Shown: in pieces, positions 1 to 7,250 of the stretch
Position numbering within the stretch: position 1 is the stretch's first letter
How the letters are laid out: every line of letters starts with the position of its first letter
Source: CAZMLC01 sp964567125
GTDB lineage: Bacteria; Verrucomicrobiota; Kiritimatiellia; RFP12; UBA1067
Length of the DNA stretch: 24,263 nt
Direction of reading: 5' to 3'
Assembly (NCBI GenBank): GCA_964567125.1
Contig: CAZMLC010000040.1
Coordinates: forward strand, 1 to 24,263
The notes under the pieces: generated by a model
Told to the model about the DNA's origin: nothing
Databases searched by the model: none
The model's input: the letters and a program-made list of their open reading frames with translations, nothing else
Translations under genes and position numbers: made by a program

Positions 1-2013
1 ATGGATATCGTGCTGCAGAAGATCAATGCAGGCGCGAAGAAAGCCGTTGTGGTCGGCGCGGGCTTCATCGGCCTCGAGGTCGCTGAAAATCTGCGCATGC
101 GCAACCTCGATGTCACGATTGTCGAACTGGCGGAACAGGTTCTGCCCACGCTCGACAAAGAGATGTCAGTCTACCTCGCACAGGAACTGCTGGATAAAGG
201 GATCGAATTGGAACTGGGCCGCCGCGTCACCGCCTATGCGCGCGATCCGAAGAGCCGGCAGCTGCGCGTCACCATGGATAACGGCGCAACGCTGGATGCG
301 GATTTCGTCATCATGAGCGTGGGCGTGAAACCCAACAGCGAACTGGCTCAGGCTGCGGGCATTGTTTGCGGACCGCGCGGACACATTCACGTGAATGAGC
401 GGATGCAGACCTCGGTTGCGGATATTTACGCAGCCGGCGATGCGGTCGAGATCCTCGACCCAATCACGGGCGCGACCACCGCCGTTCCCCTTGCCGGACC
501 GGCCAATAAGCAGGGCCGTATCGCGGCGGATAACATGAGCGGCAAGCTCGCCTCGCGCTACGGAGGCACCTTCGGCGCCGCAGTCCTGAAAGTCGGCGCA
601 TTGAGCGCAGCCAGCGTCGGTCTCACGGAACGTCGCGTGCAGCAGCTCCAGCTCCCCTATCAGAAGATCTACACGCACCCGGGATCGCACGCCTCCTATT
701 ATCCCGGTGCCGCGCAGATGCACCTCAAAATTCTCTTCGCCCCGGATGGCAAGATCCTCGGCGCGCAGGGCGTTGGCCGTCAAGGCGTAGATAAGCGCAT
801 CGACGTGATCGCAACTGCGCTCGCTTCGGGACGCTCGGTCTATGATCTCGCGTCGCTTGAACTCGCCTATGCGCCGCCCTTCAACTCCGCCAAGGATCCG
901 GTTAATTTCCTCGGCATGATCGCGCAAAATATGCAGGCGGGACTGACCACGCTCGTCCACGCTGATGCCATTCCCGCGGATGCGGTGATCATCGATGTCC
1001 GCGAACCGGCGGAGATCGAAATGGGAGCCGTTCCCGGTGCGCTCACCATTCCGCTCGGACAGCTGCGCGGCGCGCTCGAACAACTCGACAACAGCAAACA
1101 TTACGTGCTGCTGTGCGCGGTCGGATTGCGCGGATACATCGCCGAACGCATCCTGAAAAGCAAGGGCTATACGGCCTCCAACTTGAGCGGCGGCTACCTC
1201 ACGTGGAAGGCGTTCCATCAGCCGCTGCGCCGTCCGCCGAAAAAAGCCGCCTGTCCACTCGCAGCCGACATCAAAGATCAGCACGAGCTGCGCACCCTGG
1301 ATGTGCGCGCGCTGGCCTGCCCCGGACCGGTCGTACGGATCAAGCAGGAGATGGATAAGATGAAACCGAACGACCAGCTGCGCCTGCTGGCCTCGCCCTC
1401 GTTTTCCTGCGACCTGACCAGCTGGGCGCAAGCCAGCGGCAACGCGGTCGTATCCACCATCGAACACCCCGATCATCTGGAGGCGATCTTGAAAAAAGGT
1501 GAAGCCGCGACAACTCCGACGGTGCAAGCCAAGCCGACCAGCGGTTCCGATGCCACGCTGATCCTCTTCAGCAATGATCTGGACAAAGCCATGGCGGCGC
1601 TGATCCTGGCCTGCGGTATGGCCGCAGCCGGCCAGAAGGTGTCAATCTTCTTCACCTTCTGGGGACTGAGTGTGCTGCGCAAGCATCCGGGCCCTGTTCT
1701 GAAGAAGTCGCTGCTTCCGACGATGTTTGGGTGGATGCTTCCCAAGGGAGTCACCAAGCTGGCACTCTCAAAAATGCACATGCTCGGCATGGGGTCAGCC
1801 ATGATGAAGCACGTCATGCGTCAGCAGAACGTGCCGTCTTTGCAGGATTTGCTTGTTCAGGCGCGTCAACTTGGTGTACGCTTTGTCGCCTGTGAAATGG
1901 CCATGAATGTGATGGGGTTGCAGCGCGAAGAGCTGATTGAGATCGACGAGGTCGCGGGCGTTGCGAATTTCGCGCAGATGGCTCGCACCAGCACAACCAA
2001 TCTATTCATATGA
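1..2013 (+). CDS. CoA-disulfide reductase-like flavoprotein fused to rhodanese, TusA and DsrE-like domains (5' partial)
   Basis: The 670 residues seen are the C-terminal part of a pyridine nucleotide-disulfide oxidoreductase fused to sulfur carriers. GAGFIGLEVAEN (residues 19-30) is the NAD(P)H-binding glycine motif, which normally sits about 150 residues into such proteins. The FAD-binding N-terminus must therefore lie upstream of the window, and the ATG at base 1 is an internal Met. The reductase dimerisation domain follows to about 310. A rhodanese domain comes next, with active-site Cys372 in CAVGLRGY. A TusA-like domain carries CPGP at 440-443. A DsrE/DsrF-like domain runs from about 518 to 670, with Cys631 in the FVACEMAMNVMG segment. 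Such fusions are known to pass persulfide sulfur between cysteines in the cytoplasm, either to reduce CoA persulfides or to route sulfane sulfur. The stop overlaps the arsR-type start by 4 bp. Domain order is clear; the exact substrate is not. Confidence 0.9.
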   Translation: MDIVLQKINAGAKKAVVVGAGFIGLEVAENLRMRNLDVTIVELAEQVLPTLDKEMSVYLAQELLDKGIELELGRRVTAYARDPKSRQLRVTMDNGATLDADFVIMSVGVKPNSELAQAAGIVCGPRGHIHVNERMQTSVADIYAAGDAVEILDPITGATTAVPLAGPANKQGRIAADNMSGKLASRYGGTFGAAVLKVGALSAASVGLTERRVQQLQLPYQKIYTHPGSHASYYPGAAQMHLKILFAPDGKILGAQGVGRQGVDKRIDVIATALASGRSVYDLASLELAYAPPFNSAKDPVNFLGMIAQNMQAGLTTLVHADAIPADAVIIDVREPAEIEMGAVPGALTIPLGQLRGALEQLDNSKHYVLLCAVGLRGYIAERILKSKGYTASNLSGGYLTWKAFHQPLRRPPKKAACPLAADIKDQHELRTLDVRALACPGPVVRIKQEMDKMKPNDQLRLLASPSFSCDLTSWAQASGNAVVSTIEHPDHLEAILKKGEAATTPTVQAKPTSGSDATLILFSNDLDKAMAALILACGMAAAGQKVSIFFTFWGLSVLRKHPGPVLKKSLLPTMFGWMLPKGVTKLALSKMHMLGMGSAMMKHVMRQQNVPSLQDLLVQARQLGVRFVACEMAMNVMGLQREELIEIDEVAGVANFAQMARTSTTNLFI

Positions 2014-2318
2014 AGACTGTATCTCACAAGACAATGCCGCTCGACTACGTGACGCGCATGTCCGAGGCCATCAAAGTCATCGGCCATGCGCAACGTATCC
2101 AGATTCTCGAACATCTGGATCTTATGGGCGAGGCCACGGTCACGCAGATTGTCGAGGCTGTTGACGGCAGCCAAGGTGCGATTTCGCAGCACCTCGGCAA
2201 AATGCGTGCGGCCGGACTCATCACCTGCCGCCGCGACAATAAGCACGTCTATTACCGTGTCCAGGCTGAGAGTGTGCGCACCATCCTGAACTGCATGCGC
2301 AAGAACTGTCCGGCGTAA
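2010..2318 (+). CDS. ArsR-family winged-helix repressor, probably sulfur-responsive
   Basis: This is a 102-residue protein of typical ArsR/SmtB size. The recognition helix is about residues 54-66 (SQGAISQHLGKMR), followed by a beta-wing with CRRDNKHVYYRV (73-84). The start ATG overlaps the TGA of the sulfur-transfer fusion (ATGA, 2010-2013) and has no Shine-Dalgarno of its own, so translation is probably coupled. It carries Cys73, Cys95 and Cys100. The metal-binding box typical of ArsR (ELCVCDL) is absent. ArsR proteins such as BigR and SqrR use a cysteine pair to sense persulfides. Given its neighbour, a sulfane-sulfur or redox sensor is the best inference, although these cysteines are not at the classical BigR positions. 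It probably represses its own operon, whose promoter is outside the window. Confidence 0.85.
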   Translation: MKTVSHKTMPLDYVTRMSEAIKVIGHAQRIQILEHLDLMGEATVTQIVEAVDGSQGAISQHLGKMRAAGLITCRRDNKHVYYRVQAESVRTILNCMRKNCPA

Positions 2319-2342
2319 TCCAGGAGACTGAGGCTGTTTAAG

Positions 2343-2463
2343 TGGGAGTACTGCGAATACTGGGAATACTGCCCCTTCCATATGCATCAGCATGCCCTGA
2401 ATGAACCTGTGCACAGCAGGCAATTCAGGACTCCCAGTCTTCCCATTCCTCCCAGCACTCCCA
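2343..2463. repeat. Palindromic element built from 9-bp repeats
   Basis: The left arm (2343-2371) contains three tandem 9-bp units: TGGGAGTAC, TGCGAATAC and TGGGAATAC. The right arm contains the same type of unit in inverted orientation: ACTCCCAGT, CTTCCCATT, CCTCCCAGC and ACTCCCAGC, at 2430-2465. Aligning 2343-2371 with the reverse complement of 2435-2463 gives 23 of 29 matches. Inside the loop is a second stem, CCTGAAT (2396-2402) with ATTCAGG (2423-2429). The whole could fold into a long branched hairpin. It may be a REP/MITE-like element, or act as a transcription end for the upstream sulfur operon. The RHS-frame reading through its right arm is probably not genuine coding sequence. Confidence 0.65.
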
Positions 2464-3323
2464 GCATCCTTCCATCATTCACCATTCCATTCGTTTTCCT
2501 CAATCGCCACCTATACATACGGCCCGGGAATTGATAATCTGATCGCTATGACGGTCCATTCATCAACCACGAACCAGACATTCTATACCATCACCGACCC
2601 TCTCGGGACGGTGCATGCCCTCGTGGATGCAACAGGCGCGGTGATGAAACGTTACACCTACGACGCCTGGGGCAATATCCAGAAGTCAGAGGCGAGTCAG
2701 CACGCGGTCGACAACCGTTTCCTCTTCCAAGGACGCGAATACAGCGTTGCCACCGGCCTCTACAATTTCCGCGCCCGCTGGTACGACCCGCAGACCGGAC
2801 GCTGGCTCAGCAACGACCCCATCGGCATCTCCGGCGGGATGAACCTCTATGCGTTCTGCGGAAACAATCCGGTAATGTACAGAGATCCGGAGGGGCTGTG
2901 CGAAGATGACAGTTGGCTTGACTCAATTTGTGATATTGGAGGTAAACTTTGGAGTATTCCTAATACCATAGTGGGCCTTTCATGGGGGTTGTCAGGAATT
3001 CCTTTTGGGGGTTCATGGCCAACGATCGGGAATAATGCAATTCATTTTGAAAACCATCCAGGCATGATGGATAGTGGAGCAATAACTTTTGGTAATGTTA
3101 TAGCATATGGGAAGAACTTCCCCCCACAAACACGTATTCCCGAAGGCACGTCGGAGAACATGAAGCCGCACACACAAGGCAAGGTGAAATTCTTGGCCCA
3201 CTCTATCTACCAGCAAATATTGTTGGAGGCGGGGCTGGACTCATTTTAGACTTAAACTATCATGGTCCTTCTAACTTTATGGAATCGGGGCCACAATCAA
3301 ATCCCCCAAAAATATTTCCGTAA
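2401..3323 (+). pseudogene. Orphan RHS C-terminal tip, truncated 5' and frameshifted near its 3' end
   Basis: The open frame 2401-3249 (282 codons) encodes only the end of an RHS/YD-repeat protein. RHS similarity begins near 2505 with YTYGPGIDN. It continues through DPLGTVHALVDATG and RYTYDAWGN to the core-closing ARWYDPQTGRWLSNDPIG and DPEGL (residues 162-166). A variable tip follows (IPNTIVGLSWG, then SGAITFGNVIAYG). The frame stops at 3249. From about 3212 the neighbouring frame continues the family ending to a stop at 3321-3323: PANIVGGGAGL, HGPSNFMESGPQSNPPKIFP. Adding one C at 3211 restores IYPANIVGG. No signal peptide, export domain or bulk of YD repeats is present. This is therefore an orphan tip cassette, not an intact polymorphic toxin. 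The tip is clearly more AT-rich than the flanking genes. Confidence 0.75.
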
Positions 3324-3332
3324 GGAGCACAT

Positions 3333-3728
3333 ATGCGAACTTTTTTTACTGTTTTTCTATTATTCATAGTTGCAACACTATTTATTTCGTGTCGAATTAT
3401 GCCACAACTTATGTTGTTCAACAATTCAGGGAACTTGATCAATGTTTATGTCGAAAATACATTGAAATGCACTATTCTGAACAATGAGGTTGCATCCATG
3501 AATTTTCCTATTGGGAAAGTAATTTCCATTAAAACATCTAAAACAAATTGGACATACGCAATTTGCCAACATCCTCCATCGACTTATTGTGAACCCCGAG
3601 GACATGAAAAAATCCGTACTCAACTTCAACCCAATGGCGATATCTTTATATTAACTCCCTCTGAAAATTTTCCACTTGCGAAGTTCAGTCATCAACCCAA
3701 TGGATTTCCAATTCGAAGTCGACAATAA
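3333..3728 (+). CDS. Small probable lipoprotein, putative partner (immunity) of the RHS tip
   Basis: This 131-residue protein starts 9 bp after the shifted-frame RHS stop. A good AAGGAG Shine-Dalgarno (3322-3327, 5-nt spacing) overlaps that stop. Residues 1-20 form a hydrophobic signal ending LFISC, so Cys20 may be lipidated; Phe at -3 is a weak lipobox match, and simple secretion is possible. The rest looks like a small beta-rich domain (LFNNSGNLINVYV), a Cys pair at about 79 and 88, and a closing QPNGFPI. The gene is AT-rich like the RHS tip and unlike the rest of the window. An RHS tip followed immediately by a small gene is the usual toxin-immunity layout, so immunity is inferred from position only. 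I do not recognise a named domain. Confidence 0.7.
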   Translation: MRTFFTVFLLFIVATLFISCRIMPQLMLFNNSGNLINVYVENTLKCTILNNEVASMNFPIGKVISIKTSKTNWTYAICQHPPSTYCEPRGHEKIRTQLQPNGDIFILTPSENFPLAKFSHQPNGFPIRSRQ

Positions 3729-4098
3729 GGAGATGTACGCCAATCACCATTTCTGATTGAGAGAATTCCTTGCATAATCTCCAATAGCACCGTTCGTTAT
3801 TAAATGATATTTTAGATCTACAAAAGTCAACCATTCGTGATCTGTTCCTGTACAGCTTCACTTTCAACTTCCATCAGTCCAATATTCCACGTCCCATTTT
3901 TTCCACAGAGAACAAAAACACAGAGATTCACGCTGCCCCGCTATCGCCTTTTCTTTGTGATCTCTGTGGTCTTTGTGGCAAAACATTCAATGGCCAACGT
4001 TCACGATCGTTGTCCCACATGAAGCGTTCGAAGTGACTAGCGATTAACGGCCCGTGATCAGTGCACCACTTACAAATCTCCACCCTTCCATTCGCACG
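3729..4098. other. 370-bp intergenic region, AT-rich at its left end
   Basis: This region lies between the RHS-linked lipoprotein (+) and the NPCBM/HzsA-like gene (-), which converge. I see no convincing coding frame. Part 3729-3890 is AT-rich and resembles degraded accessory DNA. Part 3902-3982 holds an imperfect inverted repeat listed separately. Near 4058-4070 there is a short palindromic patch (GTGATCAGTGCAC) but no T-run, so I do not call a terminator. Confidence 0.6.
3903..3980. repeat. Imperfect inverted repeat of CACAGAGA type
   Basis: The left arm (3903-3931) reads CCACAGAGA, then A-rich bases, then CACAGAGATTCAC. The right arm (3953-3978), read on the minus strand, gives CCACAAAGA followed by CCACAGAGATCAC. 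The arms flank a GC-rich centre of about 20 bp (GCTGCCCCGCTATCGCC). This looks like a short dispersed intergenic repeat. Whether it occurs elsewhere in the genome cannot be seen here, although a short AACCACAAA patch near the right window end (24232-24240) is reminiscent. Confidence 0.45.
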
Positions 4099-7000
4099 CT
4101 AGTACATCGGAATCGGGACGATGGTGCCCTCTGCCTGCGCATCGATCTCGATGTCGTGTCCATGGAAGAGACCGTTGGAATCCATCCAGATGGAGAGGCG
4201 GCGCCATTCGTCGTCGGATAATTGGACATTATGATGGCCCTTCTTCAGCATCTGATAGAGCTTGGAACCGTGTGCACCGAAGTTGCCGGGCAGCGTGTAT
4301 GACTCGGTAAACGAGGCGCTGTTGTAAAATTTGACATAGGGCTTGAGGCTGATAAACGAGGCATAGAAACGGTTTTTGTCCTGCTTGTAGTTGCCGCGAC
4401 TCAAATCCGGCGGCATGTTCTTGCCGCCCTCCTTGCGATGTTCCGCGTGGCATGCCACGCACTTGGCATCGAGCACGGGTTGCACCAGCCGCGCGAAATG
4501 GAAGGGGTTCGTTCCCTCCACGGCCTCGGGTTGGATCACCGAGGCGGGACGCTTCATAGCGGCAGGCTTCCCGACAGGCGGCTGTGAGCCCACGCGTTGA
4601 TCGTGGCAGCCGTTACACATCAAGGTCTCGCCAGGCGCGACGTAGGTCACGCTACGCATACCCTGCACCGCCGCACCGTTTTCATCGAGCGCATGGAAGA
4701 GAATCGGCACGTTGACCGGCTGTTCCCAATAGGCGCTGCCATCCTCTTCGACCGGCACCGTGCCGAGCACGATCTTGGCGCCCTTCTGGTCGCCATAGCC
4801 AATGCGCGGCACATCGGCCAGCGGCGTGGTCTTGGGCAACACCTGCCAGATGCGCAGCGCTTTGATTTTTGTGCCTTGCGGGAAGGGCCGCCGCGAATTA
4901 TAGACGTTGATCAACCCGATCTTCGCGGTCTTGGGCAACTGCGCCTTGGGAATCGGCACGGACCGCGTGCCATCCGCCAAGGCCGGACACCCCACCAGCG
5001 TGCCATGCGCCAGCACGGGCGGACGCGGACGCGGACGCAGCGGGATGGGATTGAGGCAGGAAATCTGCGGATGCGTGAAGATTTCCACGCGGTTGCCGAA
5101 GATATCCAACAGCACCAGCGAATAGCGCCGCTTCTCCGTGGCGATCGGTCCATACTGCGCATTGGCCTGACCATCGTAGACGCAGAGGTAATACTGTTCA
5201 CTGAGCGGCCAGGGCGTGGAATAGGCCCCTGACCCGCGATCGTGATAAAACTCCGCTTCAGGGAAGAGCTGGTCCGGCGTAAGCCGCTTGATCTGCGCCA
5301 TGGCGTCGTCATCCGGAATCGTGGGATCAATCAGCACGAGCGAACCGCGCGACTCCGTGTGATGGCCCGCCGCGACCGCCACATATTTCGAGGAACACGG
5401 GATCGCGCGCGCCTGCATCTCCATGTGCGGCGCCGTGCGCTCCGAAACGTGCGTATTGCCGTTGATGGAGCGCGAATCGCGTCCATCCGGATAGGTGATC
5501 CAGACGTGATGCGCCTGATTGAAGCCGCGGTCCACATAGTCCCAGCGCGTGTAGATGATCATGCCGTTATTATCGACAGACGGATGCCACTCGTTCGTCT
5601 CATGCGGACTGAGCTGCACGATGTCCGTACCATCCGGAAACATGGTGTGCAGCGTGAAACTCGGGACCGGCCGACCGTGGCAGCGCCCGAAGCCGCCACG
5701 GCGTTCCGAGATAAAGGCCACGCGGCCATTCGGCAGCCAGCAGGGAAAGAGGTCATTCACGCAGCCATCGGTGATCTGTTCGAGTTTGGAACCGTCACTC
5801 CGGCACTTGAAAATATGGAACGTGGTCTTGTCGTTCCACACACGGATCTGAGGTTCACCGTCCGTGTAACAGAAGAGGATCTCCTTGCCATCGTAGGAGA
5901 GATCCGGCGAAAGGTAACCGCCATTGCCGAGCTTCTGTCCGCGACGCGTTCCTGACTCAATCACGGAGTCGGCAATCAGATTGCGCATCTCCGGCTTGTC
6001 CGACCATGGCTTCTCCAGCACATAGAGTCCATTACCTTTCGTCTTGCCATGCAGCGTAGCATGAAATCCGAAATACTGGTCGCACATGTGATTGCCACTG
6101 TTGAACTCATCGGGCGGCAACGCTTCGCGCGTAATGAAGAGCAGTTTTTCAATCGACTGCACCAGCGGATTTCTAAAAGCGATTGTCCGACAGAGCGCCG
6201 CTGCACGAATGAAGGCATCCAACCGCTGATCCACCGCGCTCATGGGAAGCTCGCGCGCCGCTTTCTGAAGTGCCGCCACAGCCTCGGCCTGTGCGCTCAA
6301 ATCGGTTTTGCCTTTCAGATCGTCATACAGCGCCTGCACGCGGCGCGCCGTGATATCCAGCGGATCGCGGTCGCTCGCCCAGAGCGTAGCCTGCGGATGG
6401 ACAGCCTGCGCGGCACGCGTTGCGGCATCGGCAATGCCGGCGTTTGCACGCAGCGGCTGCGTCACTTCGCGCTGCAGCGTCAGGTGTTCGCGTACGGCGA
6501 AGGATTCGCCATATCTCTGCACAAGTTTCTGCACGTGCTTCTGCTGTTCAAAATCGGGCAGATCCGGTACGCGCAGCGCCTTGAGCAGTTCGGGCGAAGG
6601 CAGGCCAGCCACTACGATGAACTGCACCGAACTCGGCGCAGGGTTCCCCTGCTGCGTACCGCTCTCGTCCAGTCCGGCAAAGGCGCAGAACCGTTCCGCG
6701 CCCGCCGGCAGTTCGAACACGACGATGCCCGGCGAATGCATGCCGAGACCCTCGCTGTAGGTCTTACCGTTGATGCGTAACGGCCGATTGGCCGCACTGC
6801 GGTTCTTGCGGACATCGCCCCAACCGGCACACGCGAAGAGCCAAGGAAGCTCGCTCAGTTTCTTTTCACCGAAGGAACCGCTGATGCGCGCCTCGGCCCA
6901 GTCCGCATGGTCGCAGGCATAGCTGTCACCCGCATCGTAAACGAGCAGCGCAAGATGGGTGGCGCCGCGGATCTCGGCAGACAGTGAAGTTCCATGTCCC

Positions 7001-7149
7001 TCTGTCCGCACCGTGATCAGCCCGCTCTGCGTGACCACCGGCACAGCGCCGGCAAGCGCTTGCAGTTTTTCCAGCGACATCGCTTCACCGCAAAGTCCCG
7101 CCTGTGCTACGACCGCACATAGCCCAAAAAAGATCGCGATTACCCTCAT
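4099..7149 (-). CDS. Secreted di-haem cytochrome with NPCBM and HzsA-like domains
   Basis: This 1016-residue protein begins with a Sec signal (about residues 1-20, ending at AGLCGEA). An NPCBM-type carbohydrate-binding beta-sandwich follows (about 45-185; GLGMHSPG, FAGLDESG). A helical stretch leads into a TolB/WD-like propeller (about 400-720; LSPDLSYDGKEI, PNGRVAFISER, DNNGMIIYTRWDYVD). The C-terminal part resembles the HzsA alpha-subunit family: the hallmark GTVPVEEDGS near 795, then haem c motifs CNGCH (845-849) and CVACH (897-901), and a closing WMDSNGLFHG. Haem attachment places it outside the cytoplasm. A G-rich Shine-Dalgarno (AGGGGG) precedes the ATG. It lies 101 bp downstream of the GH101-like gene, in the same direction. 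Hydrazine synthesis is not implied, because the other HZS subunits are absent. A redox role linked to a glycan is inference. Confidence 0.88.
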   Translation of the reverse strand: MRVIAIFFGLCAVVAQAGLCGEAMSLEKLQALAGAVPVVTQSGLITVRTEGHGTSLSAEIRGATHLALLVYDAGDSYACDHADWAEARISGSFGEKKLSELPWLFACAGWGDVRKNRSAANRPLRINGKTYSEGLGMHSPGIVVFELPAGAERFCAFAGLDESGTQQGNPAPSSVQFIVVAGLPSPELLKALRVPDLPDFEQQKHVQKLVQRYGESFAVREHLTLQREVTQPLRANAGIADAATRAAQAVHPQATLWASDRDPLDITARRVQALYDDLKGKTDLSAQAEAVAALQKAARELPMSAVDQRLDAFIRAAALCRTIAFRNPLVQSIEKLLFITREALPPDEFNSGNHMCDQYFGFHATLHGKTKGNGLYVLEKPWSDKPEMRNLIADSVIESGTRRGQKLGNGGYLSPDLSYDGKEILFCYTDGEPQIRVWNDKTTFHIFKCRSDGSKLEQITDGCVNDLFPCWLPNGRVAFISERRGGFGRCHGRPVPSFTLHTMFPDGTDIVQLSPHETNEWHPSVDNNGMIIYTRWDYVDRGFNQAHHVWITYPDGRDSRSINGNTHVSERTAPHMEMQARAIPCSSKYVAVAAGHHTESRGSLVLIDPTIPDDDAMAQIKRLTPDQLFPEAEFYHDRGSGAYSTPWPLSEQYYLCVYDGQANAQYGPIATEKRRYSLVLLDIFGNRVEIFTHPQISCLNPIPLRPRPRPPVLAHGTLVGCPALADGTRSVPIPKAQLPKTAKIGLINVYNSRRPFPQGTKIKALRIWQVLPKTTPLADVPRIGYGDQKGAKIVLGTVPVEEDGSAYWEQPVNVPILFHALDENGAAVQGMRSVTYVAPGETLMCNGCHDQRVGSQPPVGKPAAMKRPASVIQPEAVEGTNPFHFARLVQPVLDAKCVACHAEHRKEGGKNMPPDLSRGNYKQDKNRFYASFISLKPYVKFYNSASFTESYTLPGNFGAHGSKLYQMLKKGHHNVQLSDDEWRRLSIWMDSNGLFHGHDIEIDAQAEGTIVPIPMY

Positions 7150-7250
7150 TGGCGCCCCCTATTCATTTCCTGAAAACGTTGAACACGACCAGTCGAAACA
7201 ATACGACCCACGAAGTAAATCAAAGAAGATACGTGTGCGCCGTTTGACGC

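Noticed and set aside
166..1527. Long minus-strand open frame (453 codons) opposite the sulfur-transfer fusion
   Set aside because: Its translation is Arg/His-rich with no recognisable motif. It is fully antisense to clear rhodanese and TusA domains and is explained by high GC content.
2343..2465. CRISPR-like array
   Set aside because: Units are 9 bp, contiguous and inverted between arms, with no spacers and no cas genes.
3685..3867. Minus-strand frame with a faint transposase-like LYRNRSRMVDF segment
   Set aside because: It is only 60 codons, has no catalytic motif or terminal repeats, and overlaps the lipoprotein gene. The likeness is too weak to call an IS remnant.
4055..4075. Terminator after the NPCBM/HzsA-like gene
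   Set aside because: The short palindrome GTGATCAGTGCAC has no adjacent T-run and too short a stem.
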